This document shows positions 54,401 through 64,000 of a stretch of DNA of 64,000 nucleotides, one piece after another. The stretch covers positions 62,001 to 126,000 of the forward strand of contig VZTJ01002651.1 in NCBI GenBank assembly GCA_013397795.1. The letters run 5' to 3'. Source of the stretch: Orthonyx spaldingii (lineage: Eukaryota > Chordata > Aves > Passeriformes > Orthonychidae). The stretch's first letter is position 1; each line of letters starts with the position of its first letter. A model generated the notes under the pieces. That model had not been told where the DNA came from. It did no database searches and was given only the letters and a program-made list of their open reading frames with translations. The position numbers were made by a program, and so were the translations under genes.

Positions 54401-57400
54401 TATGTAGGAATATGCACAGTGGGTTCCCAAAGTGCTCCTGAAGCTCCCTGTACCAGTTTGCATGGCTGCAGTTAGAAGTTACTCTTCTTGCTATTGCCAA
54501 ACCTATTCTGTGGATAAATAGAGGGCTTGAGTGCTGTCACCCTGGCATCAGCTCACTAGAAAGAGAAAATACAGGGTGTTTCCACCCACTCCACCCTGCA
54601 TATTTCCAAAAGACAGGTCTTCACAGTGTCTCTTTTGTCTGGTCATTTCTAGTCATATGAACTGAGGGAGATGAGCAGGGCTGAGCACACTACGTGTTAC
54701 AAAAATTCTGCACAAATCAGACTGCAGGATAAGTTATAATTTGATGATGAATATTCTGCCCTTACTGGGCATAATTATGGGAATTCAGCATATAGCCTGA
54801 GGATGTTTCACAGAAGGGAGGCATAATTAGCATGTAAAAAGCCTGAATCCAGCTATCACTCTGAGATGTCTCTTGTTTTAATTATATCACATACCTGTTA
54901 ATTTGATGCAGTCTGATCAGTGTGGTCACTCACAGTACTTAAAAATAATATTTAAGAGATTGAATGAGTGACACAAAAAGCTTCTTGTGAGGAAGGAATT
55001 TAAGTTTAGGCACTGGGTATTGCATTACACCTCATCTGGAGACAGCTGAAAGGGAATAGCCTGAGTTTCTGTGGCAAAAAATCTTAAACTGGTTGTAAAT
55101 AACCTCTGCAGCTGGAATAATGAGATCTACAAAAGGTATGAGTCTCTCTCCTTTTCCCCACAGATGGTAAAAGTTGTCACTTATTTAACCCTCTTTTTAA
55201 ATTAACTTGACTCATTAGGGCCACTGAAGAGCTCCTGACAGCAGCCATCTCTGGCCCTCCTGACCAGAGCTAGAGCAGATGTTTGAGCACAAGATGCCTG
55301 CCCTAACAAACTAGGCTAACTGTTTTATCTCACTGTCAGAGGGAGAGCAGCACTGGGGGAATGCATTCACTTCATAAATCCAACCTGGTTTTTTAGGACT
55401 CTGCTGTGGAGGAAGATGCCAAGCCTGTACCATTTACCAGAATTTTGAAATACAATGCCTCTGAATGGCCATACCTGGTGCTTGGATCTCTGGCAGCAGC
55501 TGTGAACGGAGCCGTCAATCCACTCTACGCTTTGTTATTCAGTCAGATTCTTGGGGTAAGTCATGGTAACATTTTAAAGTGTAGTTTAGCTCTGAAACAG
55601 AGGAGAGTGAATGCATGATGCACAACTTGATGTGTTTTGGCAAATCTCTAGATCTTGTGAAGTGAATGGGGTTAACCTTGCCTATAAACAATTATTCAGT
55701 AGAGATATTTATATCACTGTCATCACACTCTCATTAGAGCTCATTGAAGGGGTAGGCTTATCAGCATTTGTCACCTGTTCTTCATTATCTCTTTTGTTCA
55801 TTTTCCAGGAACTGTTGGGAATGGGTTTCTATACTTGCATACAGTTTATTTTAGATGAGACAAAATGTACCTCACCTGCAGGTACAGCGGAGAGAGACAT
55901 GTGCAAAATTCCTTCTCTGCAGAATTTTATTGTACAAACTTGGGCAAGCCTTTGAGAAAGCTTTGTATCAGATCTAAAAAATACTTCACTTTTTTGTTTA
56001 CATATTCCAGGCTCTTTGCTGCCTGTTCCCTGCAGAATGCCCAGGGAGAGGTAGATAATTTTAACTGGGTTCACAGCCACCAGGAAAGAACAGGCTTGCA
56101 TCAGGAGGTTTGGAGGCAGGAAGTAGGAATATGCTTTAAACCTTAACATTCACTAAAGGATGCAATATTATCAAAATCCACAGCCTCTCTTGAAACTTCT
56201 CAGGTTCAGCCATGAGTGTTTATTTCTTCAAAAACTTGCTGTGATAGGAAGAGGATGCTTCCCCTTTTGTGTAAAAGCTTTCTGGGGGAGTACTTGCCAA
56301 GTTGGTGGGAAACTGGAGGGCTGCCTGAAGATATTCTGTGCTGCTCTAACTAGAGCCTAGGAAAGTGTCCTAAATTTTCAAGAATTAGGCTTGAGAAAAC
56401 CTATCTGTCATGCTGTATCTTATTGAGTAAAGTAATAACACATTCACTGGGAATAAAATGGGAATGCCACTGTTTTTTTGTGGTTTTGGTACCCATCTGA
56501 GGTAGGATAAAACTTGTGCTTTCCACTCACTTGCTTAGGTCATGGTAGGTACACTTGTGCAAAAATACATGCCCTGAAAGGTAGACAGATATTGGAGGTT
56601 GAAAACCTTACAGGCAGGAAAAAGTGAATGAATGAATGAGTGAATGAGTGAATGAATGAGTGAATGAGTGAATGAATGAATGAATGAGTGAATGAATGAA
56701 TGAATGACTGAATGAATGCCCCAACATTTGAGCTAGAATGGTAGAAAAGGATTCTAAGAGCAGTGCCAGCAATCTATGAAAAGAAAGTTGACCTTTTGCT
56801 GTTTGGTTTTTTGGGGAATTGTCTTGACTTAGACATTTCTCTCTGGGAAGTTGCTCAGGACTTTGAATCACATTTACTTGCAGTTTGACATTTGCTAAGT
56901 AAGATCCTGTGAGAAGGAGTGTAAAGGATGTTCCAGGCCCTGTTGATCCACTTAGCACTTCTGCCTAATGTTCTCAGCCTTTAGGCATAGGTGTGCCAGC
57001 TCCAAACCCTTTTTGAGTGTCTGGACCTCATGTCAAGGACTGTGACTTTCACCAGACAGCAGGTGAGACTCCACTAAATGCATTCCACAGTGAATCTAAC
57101 CTTTGATTCCTTTGGAGAGGAGTCTTCTAGACCCTGGGAGGTCTGGGGCTGATGTCATCCTGCAAGATGCTAAATACCTTCATTGCTAAGGATGAATTCC
57201 TACTTTTGAAGGCATCAGACTATCAAAGAAGAGAGGCTGCAACAAAATGCAAGCCATAATGAACGTGAGGAAAGTCCAATATCTGTGTTTCATTATTCAT
57301 AAATTTAAAATATTTCTGCCTGGTGCCAAGGCAGTCAGGCAGATGGAATATACATCTGCTTTTAGGTCTGTCCAAATATCTGCAATGTTGTTGTGTCAGA

Positions 57401-60400
57401 CACATGGGCTTGTACTCTAGGACAAATATGCAGGGGAAGTGAGGGAAAAATCCCCACAGCTATGAAGTGAAAGTATAAATTTAGCTAAGACTGCCCTAAA
57501 GGTTTTCAGAAATTAGTCCCAAAAAGTCAAAAAAGAACTGGATAATACTGTGTATGTACTTTTTGAATAAAGTTTTCAGTAGTTTCTTTTACTTATGCTT
57601 TCATCCTCCCTGTAGAATTGTAGAATTCCTTCTGCAGGACTATAAATTGCTTTTGCTCTCAGTTTAGGGAGAGTGTAAGCATGTACTTTAGCCCATTCTT
57701 TTCTTAAGCCCATTCTTCCTTGAATTTAAAGCTTGCAAGAGAAATCCCATGCTGACCAATAATTGCCTTCATCAGAAATGCTCAAGGTGTGTGTTGCAGA
57801 CATTGTAGTTCTCTCAGCCTTTAGGTGCAGGGGAGAGCCTGGGTACAGGGACTGGGAAGGCCTTTCATAATGTATTTCTTGCATAAGAGAAAGCAGGAAA
57901 ACCACCTTGAATGTGGGTGATATGGATAGAATGTTAACACAAAAGGTTACAGCATTCTACCTTTTCATGAGCACCTTTCATAAGCGTGGATATGGATCCA
58001 GCCTCCAGAAAGCAGAAATTGTTGTTGCCTTTGACTTCCTTGAAATGAGGAATCCTACTTAATCCTGCCCACCATCTAGCCATACAGAAGCAGTGGACAA
58101 AATTTTCTTTATAACAAGCATAAATACTTACTGGGACTCACTGTAGAGTCGTAGGGAAAGCATTTATATCTGTTTGCAATGTCTTGTGTTTGACATTTAT
58201 TAGTTTGACTACAGAGAAAAATTTCAAAGTGTGAAAGGAAGAAATACTAAGTTCAACCCATGTGTGTATGGGGCCATCCCAGTGTTTCTGGATGACGGTG
58301 CAGAGACAACACTCAGGACACTTGTGAAACAGCCATCAATATCTCTGGAGAGCAGTGTTCTTCATCCCAGTTCACAACTACATATTTACCATGCTCCATC
58401 ATGTACTGTGTCTATCATACTGTTTCATAGTTGTACTCATTAGAATCCCTGTGAATTTCAACAGAGATCTTGCTGATATTTTTTCATACAAAAAAGTACT
58501 GGTGCACTGCCATCAACATGAACGAATATTCAATGAGGAGTGAGTTGTTAGTTATTCCCCTGGTTATGTTTTAGGCTCGCTCTGTTTCTGGCATGACCAC
58601 TGCTGTGAACTGCACTTTCACATTCATGTCTAGATATTGCACACCATGATGACTCAGAAAATACCATCACAGTACCACAGCAATGCTAAAATCCAGAATC
58701 CTCATAGGGCACAGTTTATGAGTGCAGATTGTATCTCATTCTGTCTGAGTATGTAACTAGAATATTTGCAAGTATTTAACTAGAATATTTCCCACAGAAA
58801 AAACCCACAACAAAATCAAAACAATACAAACAAAATCCCAACAAACCAAACCAAAACACAAACAGTGGTATCTCTCCTAGATACATAACTTACAAAGATA
58901 GATGGAATCTGCTCAACAGCCTGTTCAATTTGGGATCAAACATGAATTACTGAATGTACAATGGATTTCATTAAGGGGGTAGGAGCAGCTGCAGATCATT
59001 GTATGTTTTGTTATTGACAGATTAAAACATACCTGGTGATTTTTTTTACTTTAAAGCAAAGATTCATCTATGCCAGTAATATACTTGCTACTGATAAGAC
59101 AGCATGTTGTTGGAACAGCTCTTAGCTTGAAACACTAAGGACTGTTATGATACTATTGTTTTGAAATCTGCAGGATTTATTTTGTTGCCAAGGCACTGAT
59201 GTACAAAGTTAAAATACTTGAAATTCCCACTAGAGAGCAGCTATTTCTTTTTCTCAAATTCATGCTCTAATTCCTCTCTGTTACTTTGAAATATGGCTCA
59301 TTCCAAACAAAAAATAACATGGATTGACCTTTTAAGACTAGTACTTAAGTTTATTTTCATGTAATTTTTGTATTTTGTAGCTGTAATGAAAATTCCTTCT
59401 CTTTCTGCTGTTAAATACTCACCTAGAAGAATTTAGGCTGGTTTTGATATAGGCAGAAGTTGAATGCATAAATTATTTTTAATAACACTTTGCAGATAAG
59501 ATTGAGAGATTGGACAATTTATAGTCATTTTACCTGTGAAAACCAGTGAGAGTTAATTTAAGAGTAGTGGACAAGTACAAACGTGAGCTTTGACCTCTAT
59601 CTGGAAACAGCAAAAATAGTTCAGATAAAGAACTGCAGACAGGTAAACTTTTCTGACTGAAAGGAATTGCTAAAGGATGAATTTGGACCACCTCTTCAGC
59701 AGCACCCAATAACATTGGCAGGTGTTGAAAAAGACAAGGTATTAGAAAATGGAAGTACCACAGAGATTGGTACTAAATGGGGTGGAGAGGCTCCCCTTTA
59801 AGCACTAACGCTTTTTCTCAAGTACTCAGCAGTAAGTTAATGGCTTGTATCCAAACTCCTTCAGGAAAACAGTAGGTTCCTCTTGCAGCCTACCTGTGGC
59901 AATTACAGCGTCTGCAAGTGTTGTGCAGGGAGTCACACTGGGGTATAATTATCTACAGACTTTATCTTGTACAGCCCAATAAAGTTGCAATTGGCACAGA
60001 GCAGAGAGGAGGTAAGAGGCTGCTGCAGTTGCTTTGTTGCTGTGCGGTTTATTACATTGCTATGCTCTGGGTATCATTGTTCACGGTGGGGGGTGAGTGG
60101 TTTATTTTAACCAGGGATGGGCCACAAATAGGAGTGGGTAGTGTGTGCAGACACTGAGTATCCTGAACTTTTTGTTTAACAGAAGTAAAACCCATTATGT
60201 TGTTGTCCAGGCTCACCTTAGGAAAAATAAGGAATCAGACCTTCGCAGGGGGTGAGGGAGAACTCTGTGTTCTGGCTTTGCTTCTAGGGCGGGTTTCTGC
60301 ACTTGGCAATTGGGAGTCAAGAACAAACTTCACACACAGCAAAACTGACATTTGTATTTATTTCTTTTCAAAGACCTTCTCCATTCTTGATGAAGAAAAC

Positions 60401-62763
60401 CAGAAAAACCAGATCAATGGTGTCTGTGTGCTCTTTGTCTTAGTCGGAGTTCTTTCATTTTTCACGCAGTTTCTACAGGTAACAGCAGTCCAATTTAGCA
60501 ATACGTATTTTTGGTCTTGCACTCTTTCTCGGTGGGTATCTCTCTCTGTACAATCTTTTTGTATTCTCATGCCCCCCAGGGATACACCTTTGCCAAGTCT
60601 GGTGAGCTGCTCACAAGAAGGTTAAGGAAAATTGGTTTCCAGGCTATGCTCGGGCAGGACATTGGCTGGTTTGATGACCGGAAGAACAGTCCCGGTGCTT
60701 TGACTACAAGACTTGCAACAGATGCCTCACAGGTCCAAGGGGTAAGACCTGGCACCTTATGAATCATTTTACTGTAAGCACTGATAGAAGGCCTAGTTTG
60801 GCACGTTGTCACAGGAATTAGCTACCATGAAACCAGCCAGCTCAGTGTAGATCAGTTCTTGGTAAGCCAATTAAGCTATTTCTATTCATCACAGACTGCC
60901 ACCGTGGAACTGATAATAGTATATGGTATATCCTAAAAGTACAAACAGAGTCAAACAAGAACACAAAAATCAATAAAATACCAACCAACAATGGAATGGG
61001 AAGGAACACCCAGTGCAGAAGTTCAATTTTCTTTTTTTTTCTGGCGACGAATTAGCTTTTTGCCACAATGCTTAAGTCTTTATTTCAAAAACATGTCAAA
61101 ATAGTATATTAGTGACAGTCATTAATAACCATGTTTTCCAGTTTTCAGCATGGTATTGTGCATGTTGTGGCAATTTTCATCTAAACTGACAACCCACTTG
61201 AAAAACCAGTCTGCAGGACTGGCTGATGCTCCAGCTGGGAATCCTGCAGCCAGTTTCAGTATTTGGGAAAGTGAGACACTAACTGCATGCCTTGTGTTCC
61301 CTAGTGGCTGAGGGTTACATCATGCTGAGCTATATCTGTTACCTGTCTGAACTGATTCTTTGGTAGCAGTGAGTCAGGTGTTGTTTTACTGGGCTTCAAT
61401 GCAAGCAATTTTCTAGAAACAAGGAAGGAAATGTACAGATTCCTTTGTTGCAAATATTGTCATGTTTCAGTTTGACTGAAGATGGTAAGTTAGTTTTAAA
61501 AACTATTAACAGGTGTTTTAGAGGTTTCCAAAACCACTGTCAGCAACAATTCCTACAGAATCAGAGAAACCAGCTGCAAACCTCACAGGCACTTACGGGG
61601 CATCTTTTAATTGAAATAAATAAACCTGTAAACCTCTGACTGAAGCATTTAGTAGCCCCCTGAGGGACATCTTTGTTTGAAGCACAGGCAGAGCAATGGG
61701 ACACAGCCATCCAACCCACAGCTGCAGGGGGTGGGGAGAACAGAGCTACCTGAGCAGCAGTGCCCTGCACCTGTCACTGCCTGACGTGCACCTTGCTGCA
61801 GGTCGGTCAGAGGAGGAAGAGAGGATGAGCATTTTGTGCTGCCAAGTTCATACCCTGCAAATGAGTTTGACTGAAAATCATCAAGGATAATAAATGTACA
61901 TTTTTATTCTAACACATACAAATATAGTTCCTATTTAGGGTGCTCTTTACTGCTATGAAAGAAAATTACTGTTGAGTAAATAAATCAAGTTTATTAAAAA
62001 GAATAGTGTTGTTGAAGTACATAAGGAGCAGACAAATGCATTGTAAAGATGATGTCAAAGCTGTACTTAATTTTTTTCCTTCATAAAGGGATAGGCAGAA
62101 ATGTTACTTTGTTTCATCCCTTTTCAGTGATGTTGCTTACTGATTTTAGCACAGCTGAGGCTTTGTTGTTAACAGCTAAGTTACAAAAGGGTCCTGTTGA
62201 TTATTTATATCTAGATGGATAAATGTAGAGACTAAACATGTATTCAGATGAGTGATTCCCCAGGGAATCAAGGCTACTGATTTCAATACTTAGATTATCT
62301 TTCCCACAATCAGTAGAAACAATCCTCTGAACTCTCAGTGGCAAATTTGGTGGATCAAAGGAATATTGGACATTTACAGTCCTCCTCTTGATAAAATTCA
62401 TTGGAAACAGTACATCCAAACTGGCTAAATTCCAGTGCAGTCAGTAGCTGTTAGTGCCTTATGTTATTTTAATATACAGTTTTCTAAAGTTTTATAGGAA
62501 GATTTGTTTAATTTGTTTTTGGAGCACAAGCCAATCATGTCTGTTTCTTTTCTTCAAAGGCAACTGGATCACAGATAGGAATGATTGTCAATTCTGTTAC
62601 TAACATCGGGGTGGCCATGATCATTGCCTTCTACTTCAGCTGGAAACTGAGTTTGGTAATATTGTGTTTCCTGCCATTTTTGGCTTTATCTGGAGCTGTG
62701 CAGGCTAAAATGCTGACAGGATTTGCCTCGCAGGACAAGAAAGCGCTGGAAGCTACTGGACGG
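27371..62763 (+). CDS. ABCB11: ABCB11 (bile salt export pump), N-terminal 968 codons, cut by the window end
   Basis: ABCB11 is a full ABC transporter (TMD1-NBD1-TMD2-NBD2) that exports conjugated bile salts from hepatocytes across the canalicular membrane using ATP. Twenty-two coding exons join without a break to 968 codons. Seen: start MSDPVVLRSIKRLGED; TM1-6 (about residues 70-405); a glycosylated first extracellular loop (sequons NKT, NNT, NGT, NAT); NBD1 with Walker A GASGAGKST (471-479), Q-loop Gln519, signature MSGGQ (575-579), Walker B ILLLD (Asp599) followed by Met600 instead of Glu, and H-loop His631; a charged linker with RQRSRS; then TM7-10. The Met after Walker B makes the first ATP site degenerate, a known trait of this pump. 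Human total is 1321 residues, so roughly the last quarter, with NBD2, lies to the right. FXR control is known for the family; no convincing element is seen here. Confidence 0.96.
28270..29512 (-). pseudogene. Possible decayed coiled-coil coding relic in ABCB11 intron
   Basis: On the minus strand, protein-like charged and heptad-like stretches follow each other with stops and frame changes: a 93-codon ORF (29512-29231) with KKETFLKFGSSNNSSG; EPGEKALRVMNLESKTSTLQ; SLIYEFEEGNKSIAMLVKS; FKKEILQLEIKKKKKEKAEI; EHTRKKIHESQVMKNYIKKV with ICLLTTLTG; IEANLTGDEINQQNPSEVLK. No family is recognised. The strand is strongly purine-rich, which thins out some stop codons, so chance is a real alternative. No AATAAA or poly-A tail is clearly seen at its low-coordinate end. 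Confidence 0.3.
30591..30612 (+). CDS. ABCB11: ABCB11 microexon, 22 nt
   Basis: The acceptor is tccctcacag and the donor is TCAGA|gtaagt. It encodes residues 26-32 (CNSFKKS) plus two bases. Human ABCB11 also has a 22-nt exon at this place, which supports the call despite its size. The intron to 31861 holds nothing recognisable. Confidence 0.82.
31862..31909 (+). CDS. ABCB11: ABCB11 48-nt exon in the N-terminal tail, probably absent from human
   Basis: The acceptor is ctttttgccag before AAATTTCTATG and the donor is GAAAA|gtgagt. It adds 16 residues (FYACEEPFIEKKNE region) and is phase 2 on both sides, so skipping keeps the frame. The next intron is only 91 bases. In human, as I recall, the 22-nt exon is followed directly by one 52-nt exon corresponding to 32001-32049 here. 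Confidence 0.72.
32001..32049 (+). CDS. ABCB11: ABCB11 exon leading into TMD1
   Basis: The acceptor is gttgttcaag and the donor is CTG|gtaatg. It encodes residues 49-65, ending ARVGFFQL, the conserved start of the elbow before TM1. The next intron (32050-33850) holds no recognisable feature. Confidence 0.92.
33851..34092 (+). CDS. ABCB11: ABCB11 exon: TM1 and glycosylated first loop
   Basis: The acceptor is ccctctttag and the donor is TGTGG|gtaagt. It covers residues 66-145: FRFSSSMEILMMVAGSF, then TM1, and the extracellular loop with sequons at NKT, NNT, NGT and NAT. The following intron (34093-37035) contains the CR1 fragment. Confidence 0.96.
34955..36257 (-). mobile_element. CR1 LINE, 5'-truncated, with reverse-transcriptase remnant
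   Basis: The plus strand carries the reverse complement of CR1: the tail octamer region (ATTCATAGAACCATAGAATGG) at 34955, the 3' UTR blocks, then RT sequence. Minus-strand ORFs 36257-35973 (YLDLCKAFDTILRDIVLSKV) and 35968-35729 (GVSQGLVLGPVLFDIFVNDM, then ADDTKLCGAVDTLERRDAIQ) are in different frames, and the RT active-site FADD reads SADD. A 22-base tandem duplication (CCTCACAGTGAAGAATTTCTTT, from 35145) lies in the 3' region. The element is dead. Confidence 0.95.
37036..37123 (+). CDS. ABCB11: ABCB11 exon: TM2 first part
   Basis: The acceptor is ctttttcag and the donor is CAA|gtcagt. It covers residues 146-175, including TKFAGYYAGIGCAILVLGYL. The next intron (37124-38013) holds nothing recognisable. 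Confidence 0.95.
38014..38147 (+). CDS. ABCB11: ABCB11 exon: TM2 end and first intracellular coupling region
   Basis: The acceptor is ctcttcccag and the donor is TCTGA|gtaagt. It covers residues 176-219: ICFWVMSAARQIQKIRKAYF, MDIGWFDCTSVGELNTR. The next intron (38148-39862) holds only T/G-rich and GTT-rich simple stretches. Confidence 0.95.
39863..40034 (+). CDS. ABCB11: ABCB11 exon: TM3-TM4
   Basis: The acceptor is ttttttccag and the donor is TTG|gtaagt. It covers residues 220-277: DVNKINEAIADQVAIFIQR and SGWKLTLVIIAVSPLLG. The next intron (40035-41752) is moderately GC-rich in places but shows no gene. Confidence 0.95.
41753..41877 (+). CDS. ABCB11: ABCB11 exon: second coupling helix region
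   Basis: The acceptor is cttttgtag and the donor is GAAAG|gtttgt, a weak donor with T at +3. It covers residues 278-318, including LKAYAKAGAVADEVLSSIRT and VAAFGGEKKEVE. The next intron is 41878-42605, featureless. Confidence 0.93.
42606..42780 (+). CDS. ABCB11: ABCB11 exon: TM5
   Basis: The acceptor is tctttctacag and the donor is CAG|gtactc. It covers residues 319-377: KNLVFAQHWGIRKGIIMGIF, then TM5 with LSYALAFWYGSKLVLEEEE. The next intron (42781-45784) has chance ORFs only, including one of 127 codons on the minus strand at 43410-43793. Confidence 0.95.
45785..45898 (+). CDS. ABCB11: ABCB11 exon: TM6
   Basis: The acceptor is catttcttcag and the donor is AAA|gtaagt. It covers residues 378-415: GVLVGALNLGQASPCLEAFA, ATNIFETIDK. 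The next intron (45899-47815) shows nothing recognisable. Confidence 0.95.
47816..47926 (+). CDS. ABCB11: ABCB11 exon: start of NBD1
   Basis: The acceptor is gtcatcctag and the donor is AAG|gtaatt. It covers residues 416-452: KPTIDCMSEDGYKLDKVRGE and FHNVTFNYPSRPDVK, which includes the A-loop tyrosine (NYPSRP). The next intron (47927-48862) shows nothing recognisable. Confidence 0.95.
48863..48988 (+). CDS. ABCB11: ABCB11 exon: NBD1 Walker A
   Basis: The acceptor is ttcctgtccag and the donor is ATG|gtgagt. It covers residues 453-494 with Walker A GASGAGKST at 471-479 (Lys477 the ATP-binding lysine), then IQRFYDPTDGM. The next intron is 48989-49757, with poly-T runs only. Confidence 0.96.
49758..49961 (+). 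CDS. ABCB11: ABCB11 exon: NBD1 Q-loop
   Basis: The acceptor is ggcttctgtag and the donor is CAG|gtacgc. It covers residues 495-562: DGHDIRSLNIQWLRSQIG, VEQEP with Gln519, and NIRYGRDEATMEDIITAAK. It is clearly richer in C/G at third positions and in CpG than the transmembrane exons. The next intron (49962-51202) shows nothing recognisable. Confidence 0.96.
51203..51373 (+). CDS. ABCB11: ABCB11 exon: NBD1 signature and Walker B
   Basis: The acceptor is tccttcacacag and the donor is AAG|gtttgc, with T at +3. It covers residues 563-619: signature MSGGQKQR (575-582) and Walker B ILLLDMATSALD, where Met600 replaces the catalytic Glu. The next intron is 380 bases, CpG-dense in its last part. Confidence 0.96.
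51668..51845. other. Intragenic CpG-dense islet
   Basis: By eye about 20 CpG dinucleotides in 178 bases, spanning the end of an intron and the first half of the exon at 51754, while the surrounding kilobases contain very few. It is shorter than usual CpG-island thresholds. Confidence 0.7.
51754..51955 (+). CDS. ABCB11: ABCB11 exon: NBD1 H-loop and end of NBD1
   Basis: The acceptor is ctgtctcccgcag and the donor is GAAA|gtaagc. It covers residues 620-686: ARLGRTAISIAHRLSAIK with His631, then GFEHGRAVERGTHEELLK. The first half is exceptionally CpG-rich. The next intron (51956-52675) shows nothing recognisable. Confidence 0.96.
52676..52754 (+). CDS. ABCB11: ABCB11 linker exon 1
   Basis: The acceptor is tactgtattttgcag before CAGCAGAGAA, a tandem CAGCAGCAG that allows one- or two-residue variation. 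The donor is TTGCG|gtgagt. It covers residues 687-712: VVEPNLENVQSFSRGSYQAS. The next intron is 52755-53702, featureless. Confidence 0.9.
53703..53838 (+). CDS. ABCB11: ABCB11 linker exon 2
   Basis: The acceptor is tctgctttgcag and the donor is AAG|gtcagg. It covers residues 713-758: ASLRQRSRSQLSNVVPEPPL, then an acidic stretch. Basic Arg-x-x-Ser sequences here fit the phosphorylated linker of ABCB transporters. The next intron (53839-55396) shows nothing recognisable. Confidence 0.92.
55397..55555 (+). CDS. ABCB11: ABCB11 exon: TM7
   Basis: The acceptor is ggttttttag and the donor is GGG|gtaagt. It covers residues 759-811: FTRILKYNASEWPYLVLGSL, then NGAVNPLYALLFSQILG. The following intron is the longest in the window (4.8 kb) and holds the microsatellite. 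Confidence 0.95.
56624..56718. repeat. (TGAA)n microsatellite with TGAG interruptions
   Basis: About 24 tetranucleotide units, mostly TGAA with interspersed TGAG and one TGAC. It lies in the ABCB11 intron 55556-60373. Probably length-variable between individuals. Confidence 0.95.
58796..58866. repeat. A/C-rich low-complexity stretch
   Basis: Runs of ACAAAA and CCAAA-like units with almost no T or G. Low-complexity sequence in the ABCB11 intron. Confidence 0.6.
60374..60478 (+). CDS. ABCB11: ABCB11 exon: TM8
   Basis: The acceptor is cttttcaaag and the donor is CAG|gtaaca. It covers residues 812-846: TFSILDEENQKNQINGVCVL, VLSFFTQFLQ. The following intron is only 101 bases. Confidence 0.94.
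60580..60741 (+). CDS. ABCB11: ABCB11 exon: third coupling region
   Basis: The acceptor is catgccccccag and the donor is GGG|gtaaga. It covers residues 847-900: GYTFAKSGELLTRRLRKIGF, GQDIGWFDDRKNSPGALTTR, ATDASQVQG. The next intron (60742-62559) shows nothing recognisable. Confidence 0.96.
62560..62763 (+). CDS. ABCB11: ABCB11 exon: TM9-TM10 (last exon in window)
   Basis: The acceptor is tcttcaaag and the donor is CGG|gtaatg. It covers residues 901-968: ATGSQIGMIVNSVTNIGV, FYFSWKLSLVILCFLPFLAL, MLTGFASQDKKALEATGR. The remaining 1237 bases to the window end are intron without a recognisable exon. Confidence 0.96.
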
Positions 62764-64000
62764 GTAATGCTGCTTAAAAACTAATTTATATTTGCAGTCA
62801 CGGGTAGATGAAAAATCAGTCATTAGGGACCATCAGCAATTCGAATGTCATGAAACTGGCAATGCTTTGCAGATAAGTTGCAATATTTCAGCTTGTCAAA
62901 CCATTGAAACACCATTGGGGACTCCCTAACTGCAAAAGCACTCGCTGCATGCAATGTGACTGACCTTTCGAAGGTTATTGGACTGAAGTGGTAGACACAG
63001 ATCTCTCAGCAGTCTGGTTCACCTTTGTTGGGCTTTTTTAAACACCCATTTGTTGATGCTCTGTGATTGTGCTGTCCTCAGAAAGCAGCAATACTTTTTC
63101 ACCCAGAAATGTTCACACTGAGCATCTGGAACTGAATCACAAGTCAGTATGTGGGTTTTATAGAGGACAGTTGTTCCTCTGGTGGGTCGAACCAGCTTAA
63201 GAATTAAGATCTTAACCCTTCCCATTTTAAGAGTTAGGACCTGACCAATTGCCCCCACCCAGAATGGTTAATTATTTACAAAAGTCATTAATTAAAATAC
63301 TTCTTGACAAGGAGACAAATGTCACTAATGAGTCAAGGCACCAGTGCTTACTCAATAGGACAACCCAGAGGCTGTGATAAAGAAGATACTCAGTGCTTCA
63401 GCAGTTTTGGGGATGACTCATTGTGTCTGGTGTTATTTTCTAATTTATTTGCCAGCACTGCATCCAAATGCTAAAACACTGAGTTCTTCCAAAGTGATTG
63501 CTCATCAGCCATGCTAAACATGGAAAAGCCCAGTCTGCACAATCCAATTCACAGTACCTACTTATCTGCTCTTTCACACTGAATGATGATGCAAGACATT
63601 GACTCTTTATTTTGGCCAGGAATAAAAGCCCTGAAATTGGATTTCTGATTATCTACATTCAGATATTTTCCTACATGCTGAAAACATTCATAAGCTATAT
63701 ACCACTCTTGTTTTCCAAAGGAATGTGTTACATTATGAATCTACTATCAAAGTCCAAGCAAACTACAGCATTTAAAAACAATTTCTTAATAAAATTACTT
63801 GAGATTTAAAGGGTGAAATTAGGACCAAACAAGCTGTCAATTTACTTCTGTAGATGAAATTATGGTACTCTTTTTTTGGGACATAAACCCAAATTCTGAC
63901 TGGCAATAAGTTACAATATGAAACCTACAATTAATTAAAGTTCCACACAAGTTTCTATGGGGATTATCTCATCATTTCCTGTGTTTCATTTTTCTATGTG

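Noticed and set aside
1..64000. CRISPR arrays, operons, phage or endogenous viral genes, rRNA, tRNA
   Set aside because: None seen. The window is ordinary vertebrate intron-exon sequence; I found no paired LTRs, gag/pol/env-like reading or repeat-spacer pattern.

Overview
The window is vertebrate nuclear DNA, almost certainly avian. It is AT-rich and intron-rich, carries CR1 LINE fragments with the CR1-type octamer tail, and shows the conserved gene order LRP2 - DHRS9 - ABCB11 in the amniote orientation (LRP2 and ABCB11 on one strand, the SDR gene between them on the other). No bacterial, viral, CRISPR or operon-like content was seen. Species cannot be fixed from the sequence. One 24-base N gap (19255-19278) marks an assembly join.

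Layout. 1-4600 (+): the last four exons of LRP2 (megalin), encoding most of the cytoplasmic tail with three FxNPxY endocytic motifs, then a long AT-rich 3' UTR. 6506-11086 (-): a four-exon, membrane-anchored short-chain dehydrogenase at the DHRS9 position. Its exon lengths, splice sites and frame are family-typical, but the conserved catalytic Asn and Ser, the NNAG glycine and the PG motif are replaced, and no ATG is visible at the family's start position. 11087-27343: about 16 kb with no recognisable gene. 27344-64000 (+): ABCB11 (bile salt export pump), from the exon carrying the start codon through 22 coding exons (968 codons). These cover the N-terminal tail, TMD1, NBD1, the linker and the first part of TMD2; the rest of TMD2 and NBD2 lie beyond the window. 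All 22 exons join in one open frame with GT/AG borders.

Repeats: a 1.3 kb CR1 fragment (minus sense) in ABCB11 intron 34093-37035, a 330 bp CR1 3' end 26 bp from an exon of the SDR gene, an AATG-type microsatellite near 56.6 kb and minor tandem duplications.

The genes are neighbours by ancestry, not a pathway unit: megalin is an endocytic receptor, the SDR family acts on retinoids and steroids in the ER, and ABCB11 pumps bile salts across the hepatocyte canalicular membrane. The points most worth a second look are the apparently catalysis-deficient, ATG-less SDR gene; an apparent extra 48-nt frame-neutral exon in the ABCB11 N-terminus; a CpG-dense islet over one NBD1 exon; and a possible decayed coiled-coil coding relic antisense in the first ABCB11 coding intron. 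I found no evidence of a novel multi-gene system.
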